DNA of 64,000 nucleotides from Ceriagrion tenellum (lineage: Eukaryota; Arthropoda; Insecta; Odonata; Coenagrionidae), in contig OY720633.1 of NCBI GenBank assembly GCA_963169105.1, forward strand, positions 158,549,780 through 158,613,779. The letters run 5' to 3'. This document shows, piece by piece, positions 11,000 through 21,780 of this stretch. A program made the translations under genes and the position numbers. Position 1 is the first letter of the stretch, and the number at the start of each line of letters is the position of its first letter. The notes beneath the pieces were generated by a model that was not told the origin of the DNA, did no database searches, and saw only the letters and a list, made by a program, of their open reading frames with translations.

Positions 11000-13966
11000 G
11001 TTCCGCATAAACAGCTTATATACAATTCTCAAGACGACCCACGCACGCTGAACATTCGCTGTCTTTCGTAAAAAATATCTGAGAGTAACAAAAAAACAAC
11101 TCTAAGACGTTCCCATCCCACAGCTGTTCAAGATAAGTAGGTATTATACACCAAGATTCAGAGGGTCAAACGAACCGAACCTTTCAGTGCCTCAAGCCAG
11201 AAGCCTATTCTAACATTTGGGGGAATATGTGGTCCTAGAATTAAGACCAGGTGCGTCTGGAAAAAGGAATGGAAACCGCTGACACCTCGCAATAAATGAG
11301 AGCGTTTAAAAACACGGCTCCGGGAGCGAAAATATTTCTACACAATCGAGCTCTAAGAGGGTTTCCATCTCACTCTGGGAACGTGGAAGGGAATGCCCAC
11401 GGGCACTCGAGGCAGAAGAGAGGCTCATCGATGTTCACTCAACCGGACAGGGCTCTTTCCAATAGATGCACACACGGGCACATATACGTATATGTGTGCT
11501 TTAACGTATACATATAAAGTATAGACTCGTGTGTAGCACATATATTCACGTATGTGCGCCGGTGACTAAGGCGAATACTGGCGGCAGAGACGACCATTGC
11601 ATACAGAAGGGAAAATCCTTCTCTCCCACAGTTTCCCCATTATATTCCTTCCCGCCTTCCTCCCTTTTCACATCCGAATTCAAAACGGGAACCCACTCTT
11701 GCCTCCACCTTTCCGCCTTCCTACCAGCTCCTCCTCCTTTCTCGCCCCCCCCCCTCCCACAGTTCCCCGCCCCCCGTCTTCTCCCCCTTCCAGTATGCAT
11801 ACAATATCTCACCACCAACCTCACCCCCAATCCCTCAAACCCATTTCCAACCCTCACAATACGGTTCTCACACCGTCTGAAACTTTATGACCTCCTCCCC
11901 AAAAGCTGCTTGCTCGTGAGCGGTACCTCGGTCCTACCGTCCCTCAGCCTATGGGGGCCTCTTACCTTTAAACCCCTCACCCTAGCATAACACCGTAACC
12001 TTTCAACCCCTCTGCTCTTCTCTTCCTCCTCCCAAACCACCTCCTTTACCTAAAAAAAACTTCCCCACAGCTCTCTCTCTCCACCGATAACCAAACTTCT
12101 TCTTTCTCCGACACATTCCCTCCCTCCCTTCCAACTTCGACCCCTCCCCTCTGCTCGCGGTGCTAATCCTACAAGCGGCTTGAAAGAACTTCCGGTGTGC
12201 CTCCCAATTTTTAAGAGACCCTCCTCGTGTCCCGAGGAGAAGGAGCAAAAGGTGGAGACGTAAGGAGGCGGAGACGGCCGAGAAGGAGGAGGTATTGAAA
12301 GAAGTTACGGACGTGGAAGGAGTCACTCTGTCTCCCCCCCATTCCCTCTTTTCATGTCCCAACTATTCCTCCTCTCCCTCCCCTTCCACCTCTCCTTAGC
12401 CCTACCCTTCCCACCCTCCCGCTCTCAGTCGCTCATTCATACGTGAACCGAAATGTTCGCGAGGGGGGTGTCGGGCTTTCTTGCTGCCGTTTCCATCCGT
12501 ACTCCGTCCATTTATCCCATCCACATCCATCTCTCCCTTTCCCCTCTCTCTCTCTTTCCTCTTTCCTCATTCCTCATCTCAGTTTCCCATTCATCTCCGC
12601 TTTCGGAGGACAGAAAATTACAAGTCTTGGCAACATTGTCACGCTCCTGGGGACTCCTTGAGAAACCTCTCATGCCTTGATGCCCATTCAAGACAGACCT
12701 TTCCCATCCGCGTCGTAGCGCGAGCACATATCATTATATAGAAATCACTTGAATGTCGCCCCGCGCCGAGGCTTTTCCGCCATTATCCCTTCCTTTTTTT
12801 TATATCGCCCCGAGGATATTGAGAAAGAGACACGGCAGGAGTTTATCATTTTTGGCGACGCGACACCTCTCGAGAGGGCCGCCAAACGTTCCTCGCTGCG
12901 AGCTAAATTACTTCGGCATTCCTCTTGCCCCGCTCTCTTCCTCCCTCCCAGCCCCTCCCCCCGCCTCCACACATCCTCACAACGGCTGAGGCATGTCACA
13001 CGTGGATGCGTGCGCTGGAACGAAAAGAAAAAATGACAGATCCACCCTTGAACAGATGGTGATCGTCGAAGGAAAAATATCCGAGAATATTGACAGCATT
13101 CACACCTATCGCCGCCATAAGCCAAACATATTCACGGTCGTATCACTGTTCACCACCCCTCCCCCCTTCTACCCGGAATCTACTCTCCCCGTAAGCTATT
13201 TTGGAAACAGAGACGGAATACGAAAGGTTTTCTTCTTTTTTTACTTGCCATACATTTCGTTGTCACTACACCGGCGCGGAATATTCACTGCCACATGAGA
13301 GGCGAAATCGAAGATCTCAAAGGCTGACTCGCCGGTTTACGCCGATATGTACGGCAAGAAGTTTGGAAATGGCGTCTTCGAACGGTATCCAAAAAGTCGA
13401 TCGCGCGCGCGGAATATATTTTTATCTGCTATTTTGCGTCCGCGTAATATATGGAACGTTGGTGTAAAACTGCTTTTGAGAAGTGAATACGCAATGAAAT
13501 GGGCCTAGATTTTCACTAAAACACTTCTCAAATGTATAAAATAATAAAATGAACAGCTCTTCATGCGGTCGTTTTATTTACAGTTTGCTTATTTTAAAAA
13601 AGTATCCATATTGTACAAGTTTTTTACAACAATAATAAATGTTAGAAACAGAAAATCCTACTACCGCAAGCACATCGACATTAGTAATCATTTGTGTCCA
13701 TAGCTTAAAAGCATATCTAGAATAAACTTTACACCTTCTGGTGTCACTTCGTTGGAGTATTTCACATTCGAATCCATATTGAAATTAAGCCTTGTACTTT
13801 TCCGCAGTTATTTATTGTAGACATACAATGTCTTTTGCAGCTTGCTGCATCTTCAGGTACAACTGTGTTGATTTTGATTTGAATATGCATATCTACATCG
13901 ATCTGTCAAAAATACATTGAACTTAGGCAAACTTCCAATGGAGAGAAACGAAAATACGTTCGATTT
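11000..13966. other. Pyrimidine-rich, CpG-containing stretch; partial PLE-like remnant at its end
   Basis: No gene is recognised. About 11640-11830, 12000-12160 and 12360-12590 are strongly C/T-rich on the plus strand with cytosine runs up to about ten. Antisense frames there are low-complexity Gly/Arg-rich and not credible proteins. Local CpG content (about 12700-12960 and 13280-13440) is higher than in the surrounding AT-rich DNA, so a regulatory region of an unseen host gene is possible but not shown. A degenerate hammerhead-like unit at 13825-13860 is listed separately. Confidence 0.5.
13795..13860 (-). ncRNA. Degenerate hammerhead-like (PLE-type) motif
   Basis: On the minus strand CTGAAGA (13856-13850) is followed by one extra T. 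A perfect stem GCAGC-AA-GCTGC comes next, then AAAA where an active hammerhead has GAAA (13836-13833). A 6-bp hairpin AGACAT-TGT-ATGTCT sits where stem III belongs. Just beyond lies AATAAATAACTGCGGAAAAG, resembling the tail of the foldback units at 41.7 and 49.9 kb. The G12-to-A change should abolish cleavage, so this is probably a fossil. No coding sequence accompanies it. Confidence 0.5.
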
Positions 13967-14013
13967 TAACATGTGGAAATTACTTATCACTTGCAAACCG
14001 ATGGATCGTTTTG
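13967..14013. repeat. Left arm of an inverted repeat bracketing the CR1-like element
   Basis: This segment (core ATCACTTGCAAACCGATGGA) recurs in inverted orientation at about 15652-15702, on the other side of the non-LTR element. The match covers about 45 bases with several mismatches. A second partial copy of the right arm follows at 15709-15736. Confidence 0.7.
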
Positions 14014-14373
14014 TTTTTTTAAGATGCATCTACATTATACCCTGCGAACCGCCGCAACGGCGTGTGGCAGGGGGCGTTAGGTCATAAGCCATGTAAAGAT
14101 GTAAGTTTTTGGGAGATGAAATGGAGACATGTATCCTAGGAGTGTATTTAGTGGAGCTCAGTTTTTATTGTGGTCGATTAATGATCGCGGAAAGAACGAG
14201 TTTTTGTACATATCTATTCGGCAGTATATCTCTCTTATTTTATCTCATCTGTCAGACCTAGAGGTGTACTGAGGAGTCCTGATAATATTCTCTGAGTCGC
14301 TCTGAAAAATATCAGTTCTGAATTACTCAAGCATCCTATGCCTAGCGTGCAGCCTCCGAGTCTCTAGGGTCTC

Positions 14374-15107
14374 TCACCTTAATCCCTCTAAAAGTTGAGA
14401 GACAATGTATGTACGCTCGTAGTAGTTTTTAACGAAGAGCGCTGCTTTCCTTTGTATTTTATTAATTTTTTTGGTTAAATCTATTTGACCAGGGTCCCCA
14501 ATGCTCGTGGCGTATTCGAGGTGTGGCCTAACCAGAGCGAAGTAGCAACTCTCTTTGACTCTTTCATCCGAAGACCTTCCTGTTATACGTTTAACAAAAC
14601 CTAGTTTCTTTAATGCTGCGCCACATATGTTTTGTATGTGTAATCTCCACGATATATCAGAAGTTAAGGTAATTCCAAGATATTCTCCTGTATCTGAAGA
14701 TTTTATGTTTACTCCACCCACAGTATAGGTATGGCATTTTTGTGATGAACTTCGCAGGAAGTGGACTGTGGTGCATTTGCTGATATTTAATTCTAACCCC
14801 CACTCCTGGCACCACGAATGAACGTTGTTAAGGTCCAATGACAGAGCTTCAAAGTCCGCGTCTTCGCTTATTTCACGGTAGATAACTGTATCGTCTGCAA
14901 ATAATCTTAATTTATTTCTAACTCTAGAATTTAGGTCATTAATATAAATAATGAATAAAAGAGGGCCGATCACATTTCGTTAAGGAACACCAGATGTGAC
15001 TTCGACCATATCAGAGCTAAAACCGTCAATAACTACTTTTTGTTTTCGATCACTGAGAAAATTACTTATCCAATTCATAAGTTTTTAATTAATTCCGAAT
15101 GATTGTA
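14374..15107 (-). pseudogene. Reverse transcriptase, C-terminal half, of the CR1/Jockey-like element
   Basis: The minus-strand frame contains the RT palm motif block VIGPLLFIIYINDL, then LRLFADDTVIY with the catalytic FADD, then a GLELNISKCTTVHF block, YLGITLTSDISW (primer grip and thumb) and a final RPHLEYATSI...KINKIQRKAALFV segment usual near the end of CR1/Jockey ORF2. Immediately upstream the same frame reads NWISNFLSDRKQKVVIDG and then GVP, followed by a TAA where Gln of GVPQGS is expected (about 14982-14980). The 199-codon open part starts after that stop. The product would be inactive. Confidence 0.85.
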
Positions 15108-15109
15108 GT

Positions 15110-15110
15110 G

Positions 15111-15141
<31 letters not shown>

Positions 15142-15256
15142 AAACTTCGTCACAGGGTGACACTAAACATAAAACATAAAAAAGCAAACTCACGAGTTTA
15201 AAATTTTCGGTGGGTCGCCCGCACCTTCGTCAGTGATAGAATGAGGATTGAGAAAA

Positions 15257-15316
<60 letters not shown>

Positions 15317-15322
15317 TATATG
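15110..15322 (-). mobile_element. (TA)n-flanked insert carrying a hammerhead-like PLE fragment
   Basis: The insert splits the RT coding sequence. It consists of a TA microsatellite (15110-15136), about 115 bp of unique sequence, and a longer TA tract (about 15260-15322). The unique part on the minus strand reads CTGACGA (15233-15227), one extra A, a stem with GGTG/CACC, and GAAA (15208-15205), then a long AT- and T-rich tail. This is the conserved hammerhead layout found in Penelope-like elements, and PLE insertions into TA-rich or microsatellite sites are known. Stem I pairing is weak, so activity is doubtful. Confidence 0.6.
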
Positions 15323-15650
15323 AGTTTTTGAGGAACCTTGTCGAATGCCATCTTGAAATCAAGGAATATCGCCTCTACTTGTTTTTCAATTCACATGGTT
15401 TTAGGATGTCGTGAAGGAAGAGCGCAAGCTGTGCTTCGCAGGACCTGCCCTTACGGAAGCCATGCTGACTGCTGTGTAAGAAGTTACTCTCATCCAGGAA
15501 TGTCATAATATTGCCAACGACAATGTGTTCGAGGATCTTGCATAAAAGTGATGTTACCGATATTGGCCGGTACTTTCCTGGGTCACTTCTATTTCCTTTT
15601 TTAAATATCGGAGTGACGTTGAGATAAAACCAAATCAAGTTTTCTAAAAA
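15323..15650 (-). pseudogene. Reverse transcriptase, N-terminal part, of the CR1/Jockey-like element
   Basis: The frame at 15692-15375 encodes VTPIFKKGNRSDPGKYRPIS, then LLCKILEHIV and the FRKGRSCEAQL block, the first conserved RT blocks of CR1/Jockey elements. A one-base shift in an A run near 15378 moves the frame to AIFLDFKMAFDKVPQK, the block with the first catalytic Asp, which is then cut by the TA-flanked insert. The first dozen codons of the open frame (ENTYHLQTDG region) are not RT: they belong to the inverted repeat flanking the element. Confidence 0.83.
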
Positions 15651-15651
15651 T

Positions 15652-15736
15652 ACCAACGTTCCATCGGTTTGCAAGTGATATGTATTTTCCATATGTAAAA
15701 GAAGAGTGCAAGTGATATGTATTTTCCATATGTATT
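15652..15736. repeat. Right arm of the inverted repeat plus a tandem second copy
   Basis: TCCATCGGTTTGCAAGTGAT at about 15661 is the reverse complement of the left arm near 14000. A 27-base unit (GCAAGTGATATGTATTTTCC plus CATATGTA) occurs twice, about 39 bases apart, at 15672-15698 and 15711-15736. Confidence 0.7.
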
Positions 15737-15739
15737 CTC

Positions 15740-18700
15740 ATCGACAGCTCCATATTTACCGCAGATTATCTTTTGAAATATCGCTAAGAATAGCGTTCAA
15801 GCCATTCAATATCCACATCATGAAAAAAGTACTGGAAATTTTTATTCATAGAAATTACATTCATTTATCGAAATAAATATTACTCGGGAAAATTCCAAAT
15901 AAAGATATGCTAAAAATGGCTATCCGACAATTATTGTTTCTCAATATCTCTCAAGTAACATATTATATACTTTATAAATGTTAAACAGGCCAGCATGATA
16001 GTTTAATACATCTTAAACCGACAATAAGATATCAGTAAATTTCACCGATTTTAAAGGAGAGACTTCCATTCGATCTTAATTTACTTTTTGACGCACGAAT
16101 TGTCGACTATTGCATAATATCGGGGATAGAATTCGATTGTCACTTATAATGCACCACGTCAATTTGCAAATATTTGATGCCTGAGAAAATATGCTAGCAC
16201 TTGCAGCACGTGATATTCAAAATGGAATACAAATTTAAGTGACCACAAATCCGCTCCATCTGTTGGGATTTACCACTCGAGCGAATGAGCTTCGATCCAG
16301 TATGAAGGGGCGAGTGATCACGTCACGTTTGCTGCAAAACATGGTTGAATTAATAGAGCATCAGGGTATTTATTGACAGAGATCTAGGATTAAATGTCAC
16401 TCCACATCCATGTCGTAAATGCTTCACGAAATTGATAGGTGATTAAACTCATGATCACGCTGATTATTCAAGAATCTCCAAAGAGTGATAGCAAATCTGG
16501 CCATCACTTAAAAAATATATGTTATAAATGCCTGATGAAAATTTATGGCACTTATTTACGCCATAACATGTTACAGTAAGCTATTTTACGAGGTTTTCAC
16601 GCTAGACATGAGCCAAGATTGGGAATATTAACGCCTGATTAATTTTGGTCGATGAATAATGGCGTGGGTCGGGGGTTACTTAGGCTAAAACATTTCATAG
16701 CATAATTTTCTTCCAGATGAGAGAATTTCCATAAAAAATATCAAAAAGCGGAAAACAGTTTTTATTGACTTTCCTGATCGCGTGCTCGGGTTTGGACATG
16801 TGTTCTTAAAACAAGGAACCCCTTATTGTGAAATTGAAAGATATCTAATTATAAAACAGACAAGAGCCGCCACAAAAATAACATATCTGTCAGCGAACGC
16901 TCTTCATTTATGAATTCTCTTCACGACGAGGCCATTTCACATCACAAGAAGGGTGGATTTGGGAGGGATATATGCCAACTGAGAATAGTCTTAGAAGTTG
17001 GCTGGGTAAAACCTTAGAAATCGCAAGCTGCCCAGCCAACTTCTAAGCGCTGATTGCTAACACAAGAAGAATGAGCCAACATATTGTCACTATCCACTAT
17101 TTTTGGTTGCATCAAGCATATTAGAAAGCTACCATAGGAGCAGAAAAAATGTTGAACCTAAAGACTTGTTCTTTTGACCTCCTGATGTAATATTTTGATG
17201 GTCTAATATACCTTACGCCTACTTTGATTTTTAACTTGAGCCAGAATTATAGCTTATATTGTCAAAATATTCATGCATTAAAATGTAAAACAAAGTAACG
17301 ATAAAAAAGGTCACAAAAGCAGAGGTTTGAGTGAAGAAGCGAACCGAATGACATGAAAGAACTCGAAGATAAATTATTTCCGTGGGAGACCGCTATTTCT
17401 TTCGACGCATAACGGAATGCTGGAAGGCTATTGAAGTTTACTCACGAGAAGACGACTGAGGATTCAAAAAACAAAGTGTATTTATTTTCGTTCGAGATCA
17501 GAAGAAAAGCAAAAAAAACTCTTAAAAGATTGGCATTTGCGTCGGAGAGGAGGGGGATGTTTTCCATAAACCGTGTCATTCCTTTGGGAGAAACGAGAAA
17601 GGGAGTGGGGGAGTGATTTTGTGAAGAGGGATCGTCAAACCCTCTTCCACATTTACCCATCCCCGCCCCCAAAATCCTCGCCACAACCCCACCCCTAACC
17701 CTTTCACCCTCCCTCCCTCCCCCTCTCTATATTCGTCCTTGCCTCGGCTGTGATGGCCGGAAGGACGTGTCAATTCAGACAGACGCTTGCCTTTTGAGTT
17801 CCCAATCCTCAATGGGGCCCACGCACGCCAAAATTTCTATTACTAATTATAATGGGACGCGTCGTCCTTTTCCCGAATCCGAGCGCCAAGGGAGCGAATG
17901 GAGAATTATAAAGATTACGCATCACCAGCAGCATAAAACGCGAGGAACGATGCTTACTCAGTCAGCGAGGTAAGCAAAGTGGTGCCATCGGTTCCCCGAA
18001 ATCTCCCGAGACACTTTGTCGAGTCGATTAAATTCACTGCATGGCTCAATGAAATAGTGAGTATGGAAAGGAACCACGCCAAGATGCGCACAGAGTCAAC
18101 AAGGGGGAAGAATAAAGTACTCTCACCAAAACCGTCCGTGAGTTATGAGGCACATAAAATTGTATTCCTAAGGGTGTGTGTGAATTATGTAGTATTCTGT
18201 GAAAAAGGAGGGGTGAAAATATATTACCTTTTTTCAGTCAAAAGAGGCAAGGGAGAGACTGAGGAATGCACAAGAAACATTCACACGGCATAACTTTAGT
18301 GACCACAAAGGGTCATCTGCTTATACCGACTTAATGTCCATTTCATTGACAATACGTCGATGATATTAGTCGATTCACGCAAAGCTGGGCTAACGGAGAG
18401 CTTAAAAGCTGAACTTATCCAATAACCTGGATTTTACAATGGGAATAACACCATCCAGAGCGGATATAAGCTGTTGTGGCGAAGAAAAAGGTATGCACTA
18501 CTTTTGTGGTTATTTTACAAAGGTGGCTAGAGTAATTTATACGAATTATCATGTACATACCGCTAAAAACGAATTATAAATTGTGTGCAAATATAGATAA
18601 TGTATATAAACATAAAATATTCAGTGAACTGAGGGTTTGTCGCAAAAAATATATGCACTACAAAAATGAAGTTGTTTAACCAAAGGATATCATGAAGCTA

Positions 18701-19830
18701 TCTCAAATTCCACTGTAAGAATAATATTGAGTATGTATTGAATGTATTTGAAACACAAGTGCTAAGCTAAAACTTGGTAGAGGTAAATTACTCGAAATTT
18801 TATTGCTTAAAATATTCTTAATTCCATATATTCTGACACGATGAGAAATTAACTCTTCCTATCTCCTCTTATAGACTTTGTGGACGAAAATGACATCAAA
18901 TTGTGAGGGTGAATATGCCAAATCGCACTAGAATTCACAGTACACAATTCTACTGCAAGGGGCAAATAGTGGAGTGTGGGTACTTAAGCCAATGGACGCT
19001 CACTCGAGCAATGAAACATTTTAATTCACGTTTTGAGGAGAATCTACAATCGCCGGATGAAGCACGTTCGGCTCCAGGGTAGCCAAGGGAAACTCTGCAC
19101 GCAGAATTGGACATAGCTGGATCGAGAGAACAGGTAGAAAGATAAAGACAGCCGGAAGGAGATAATCAGAACCGTGAAACGGGGGGTACATCAAAACTAA
19201 TAAGGAAGGATCGACGACATTTGTATATTTTAACGGTCGTCAAAGTCCCTCGAAGACCATGGGCACATTTGTAATCCATAGGCATTGGAATGCAGCTTCT
19301 AAGGTAGATATAATTTAACGACGAGGAAGTAATATTGCTGATAACAAGTTCCAGCTAATCCTCTACCAGCCCAGAAAAAGAATGGAAAATTCCCCGGGAA
19401 AAACTTGAGAGAATCTGTGAGGTACAGATATTTCTTAACAATGGTATATGGTTACTTCAAGTTACATACAAAAGCTACATCAAGATGCATCACTTCGAGG
19501 ACCAAAATATTTCGCTACCACATCGCAAGCTGAGATATTAATTTTTAGAAATATTTCAGTCAAATAAATACAAAAATTAATCAATGGTAGAAATCAAACT
19601 CTCTCCGCTGTCCAAAACTGCAGACCAACTGAACAACAGAATAATTAGAAATATTCGTGAATGAAACAATGCCTCTGACTCATCTAAATGATATTATCTC
19701 CAACGGTTACAAAAAATAAATAGACCTGAAAACATTCCCCCCAATTATTTAGTGCAACTTGACATTTAGCACAACTTCTGCCCAGTGAAATACGTCCCGT
19801 TTTCAGTGTTCTTCTCGTACCATACCCGAA
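15740..19830. other. No gene recognised; one strong 17-bp hairpin
   Basis: The open frames in this stretch have no recognisable motifs. The clearest structure is a perfect 17-bp inverted repeat at 16990-17006 and 17031-17047. A C-rich patch lies at 17640-17730. Confidence 0.5.
16990..17047. repeat. Perfect 17-bp inverted repeat (hairpin)
   Basis: The left arm CTTAGAAGTTGGCTGGG at 16990-17006 is exactly complementary to CCCAGCCAACTTCTAAG at 17031-17047, with a 24-base spacer. The sequence does not show whether this is transcribed. Confidence 0.75.
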
Positions 19831-19835
19831 CCCAT

Positions 19836-19935
19836 CACGGGAGTGTCAATTAATCGTGTCCAGGACCTTGAAGAAATTTAGCGAGAAGGTAGTTCTGCGA
19901 CAGTGATTAACAAATCACTCCTCTTTTGGAGTTAT
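19836..19935 (+). repeat. Dispersed repeat, copy 1 of an inverted pair
   Basis: The segment running from GGGAGTGTCAATTAATCG, through GTCCAGGACCTTGA, to CTTTTGGAGTTATATAT matches the reverse complement of 22676-22788 over about 100 bases with scattered mismatches. The family is not recognised. Confidence 0.65.
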
Positions 19936-19943
19936 ATATCCAA

Positions 19944-20520
19944 CTAGCGGACCCGACAGACGTTGTCCTGCCCAAACGTTGGCTATTACCTATTACCGGG
20001 ATCAGCAAACATTTTTCGATATTCGAATTTTCGATAAACTATATACTAAGTGGCATTTGACATTGAGTTTGACATTTCAAACTTTTCGTTTCATAAAAAC
20101 GACGCCAAGCTACGACGCAAGTGCGACGACTTGCGCATGTAATGATGCGTACGTCAAATAGCACAGAATTCAACATCAGCGCCACCTATGGTACACAAAC
20201 ATAACTATAAATTATTCTCAGATGGTCAATTATTCATGAACTTCTCAGAAGGTTTTAGCGGTCAATTAATCAAGAACTTATGATTTTTTTTTCATTTCAA
20301 AAATTGGGGGTGGTGGGGGTGAAATTCATTGGCAGAAAAATTCTCATGGAAGCCTTAATAGCTCGTAAACTATTACAGTATAATTGTATACTTCCGTATA
20401 AAGCCGTTAAAATTTGATTAATTTCAACGGGTTGAAATTAGTTTACTTTTAAGCCGTTTCCTTTTAAACCGGTCCAGTGATTCGTAAAACTTGATATCGT
20501 CTTTTAAAAGCTGCATTGAA
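19944..20520. mobile_element. Possible Helitron-type or other non-autonomous repeat
   Basis: It begins AACTAGCGGACCCGACAGACGTTGTCC, which in the reverse direction ends in CCGCTAG, compatible with a Helitron CTAG terminus. The body (GCGCCACCTATGG, later GGTCCAGTGATTCG) resembles widespread insect non-autonomous repeats. I could not find a matching TC-start terminus, so the far boundary and class are uncertain. Confidence 0.35.
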
Positions 20521-20639
20521 GCAGACACTGCCCACTGGTGGCCATTTCATATCCCACTTGCCCTACGGACTTTCCCCAGAAGCAGGGTCCTCATGAATAA
20601 AATGGAAACGTGAGGCTTTCACATGGTGGAAGGACGTCA

Positions 20640-20815
20640 TAATAAACAAGAGAAAAATTTATGACTTCCACAATTTATTGAACACTAGGAACCGGCTGTC
20701 ACACCATCATCAGGATGACCTGATGATGATATGACATGACAGCCGAAACCGGTCGTTAGTGTTCAATAAATTGAGGCAGTCAAAAATTTTTATCTTGTTT
20801 ATTAAGTCCTCATGA
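20640..20815. mobile_element. PLE-like foldback with paired hammerhead-like cores
   Basis: Two arms of about 80 bases form an inverted repeat. The left arm (about 20645-20710) and right arm (about 20716-20810) share TTTATTGAACACTA, CCGGCTGTCA and CATCATCAGG or their complements. The right arm on plus reads CTGATGA, one extra T, an irregular stem II region, GCCGAAACCGG. The left arm on minus reads CTGATGA, T, GGTGTGACAGCC, but GAAA is lost. It is non-coding and organised like the foldbacks at 41.7 and 49.9 kb. The right copy has a poorly paired stem II, so activity is doubtful. Confidence 0.6.
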
Positions 20816-20935
20816 CTTTTTCCAATGGGACATTAGAGAGCGTATATCTATATCTGCATATTGCCCTGCGAGTCACATATAATAGTGTCAAACATTTCTA
20901 GTTCAAGAGCAGTTGCGAGTCACCTCACTTTCTCC

Positions 20936-21780
20936 CTACAATTTATGCCTGCATTCTCGCGCATTGGCGCAGAGGATTAAAACATCAGAAAATAAAGCCT
21001 GTATTTCGGAGTCACATTCAAAGCTAGAGAATACTCCGTCGTCTCCTTTTTTCTTGATCTCTGTCAGGGCAACCACATCCATCTTCATTTTATCCAGGCT
21101 TTCTGAGATTTCTTCCATTTTTCCTGTCAAAGACTGCACGTTCCAAGTTTCAAAATTCATGGTCCATTTCCTTTGCCTAAGTCGTTGTATATTTGAGCTA
21201 TCCATTATCCGAGGCTCCTTTTTATTGGAATCTTTTTAGCATTTTTCAGATTTTTCCAAGCATTGTGGTGCTGGCCCAATTGCCTAACCCCCAAACTGGA
21301 GGACCAGGTATTTTCATTTTGGGGTGTTCTTCCCCTAGGCTGATTGCTTGCCACAGCTCTAGAGATCAGCCTTCCCTTTTTATTTATTTTTTATTTATTT
21401 ATTTAATCCTCACTACCCCGAATACAGCACAATGTGCCAGTTTACGTCGGGTGAACAACAGTAACAACATACGAGACACAAACACCCATGTCCTGGGCAG
21501 AAAATATATTTTACCCAGGCGGGACTCGAACCCGCGACCCTTGGTTTGGCAGGCGAGGACTTAACCCCGCCGCCACCGATTTGGTTCTTCCGCCTTCCTG
21601 ATTGGATATCCACCAGGAGCCGTTGACCGTTTTTCACCTATAATCCTAGGCAGGAGCCCTAACAGGGTGCTATCATCCGGGCCAGATGAAGCCTGGTTTT
21701 TTAAAGAGGTTGATACTCCTCTATCCCTCCTCCTTTCTCATCCTGGCTTGGGACAGGCAATGGCGGAGTTGCGACATTTT
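20936..21780 (-). pseudogene. 5' end of a non-LTR retrotransposon: 5' UTR and start of the endonuclease
   Basis: The minus-strand frame from 21205 contains NFETWNVQSLTGKMEEISESL and MDVVALTEIKKKG. This is the start of an APE-type endonuclease domain (the TWN and LTE signatures hold the Asn and Glu of the active site), as found in elements often annotated as craniofacial development protein 2-like. Similarity ends near 21040, where the copy is truncated. Upstream, about 21206-21780, a GC-richer stretch with AGGAGCCCTAACAGGGTGCT looks like the element's 5' UTR and is itself split by a SINE at 21376-21591. No RT is present. Confidence 0.7.
21376..21591 (-). mobile_element. tRNA-derived SINE with short target duplication
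   Basis: Read on the minus strand, an A-box-like GGTGGCGGCGGGGTTAAGTCC is followed by a B box GGTTCGAGTCC (about 21525-21535) within a well-preserved tRNA T-arm, GTCGCGGGTTCGAGTCCCGC. An unrelated body of about 120 bases follows, then an (AAATA)-type tail at about 21404-21377. The 7-base GCCTTCC occurs on both sides (21369-21375 and 21592-21598), a plausible short target duplication. It is not a tRNA gene because the 3' acceptor arm is replaced by the SINE body. Confidence 0.8.

Larger units (their letters stand above)
14028..15650 (-). mobile_element. CR1/Jockey-like non-LTR retrotransposon, 5'-truncated, interrupted
   Basis: Coding fragments on the minus strand plus a 3' UTR of about 340 bp identify this element. 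The 3' end (14028-14100) carries the CATCTACATTATACCCTGCGAACC...GTGTGGCAGGGGGC block typical of one group of arthropod non-LTR elements, ending at a GATGCATCTT / A-rich boundary. The ORF is broken into two parts by a 213-bp insert at 15110-15322. The 5' end is truncated within the RT domain; the endonuclease is missing. No clear direct target duplication was found. Instead the element sits between inverted copies of about 45 bp. Confidence 0.82.

Noticed and set aside
21520..21591. Possible tRNA gene (good B box and T arm on minus)
   Set aside because: Acceptor arm is not closed and the sequence runs on into a SINE body with an A-rich tail.
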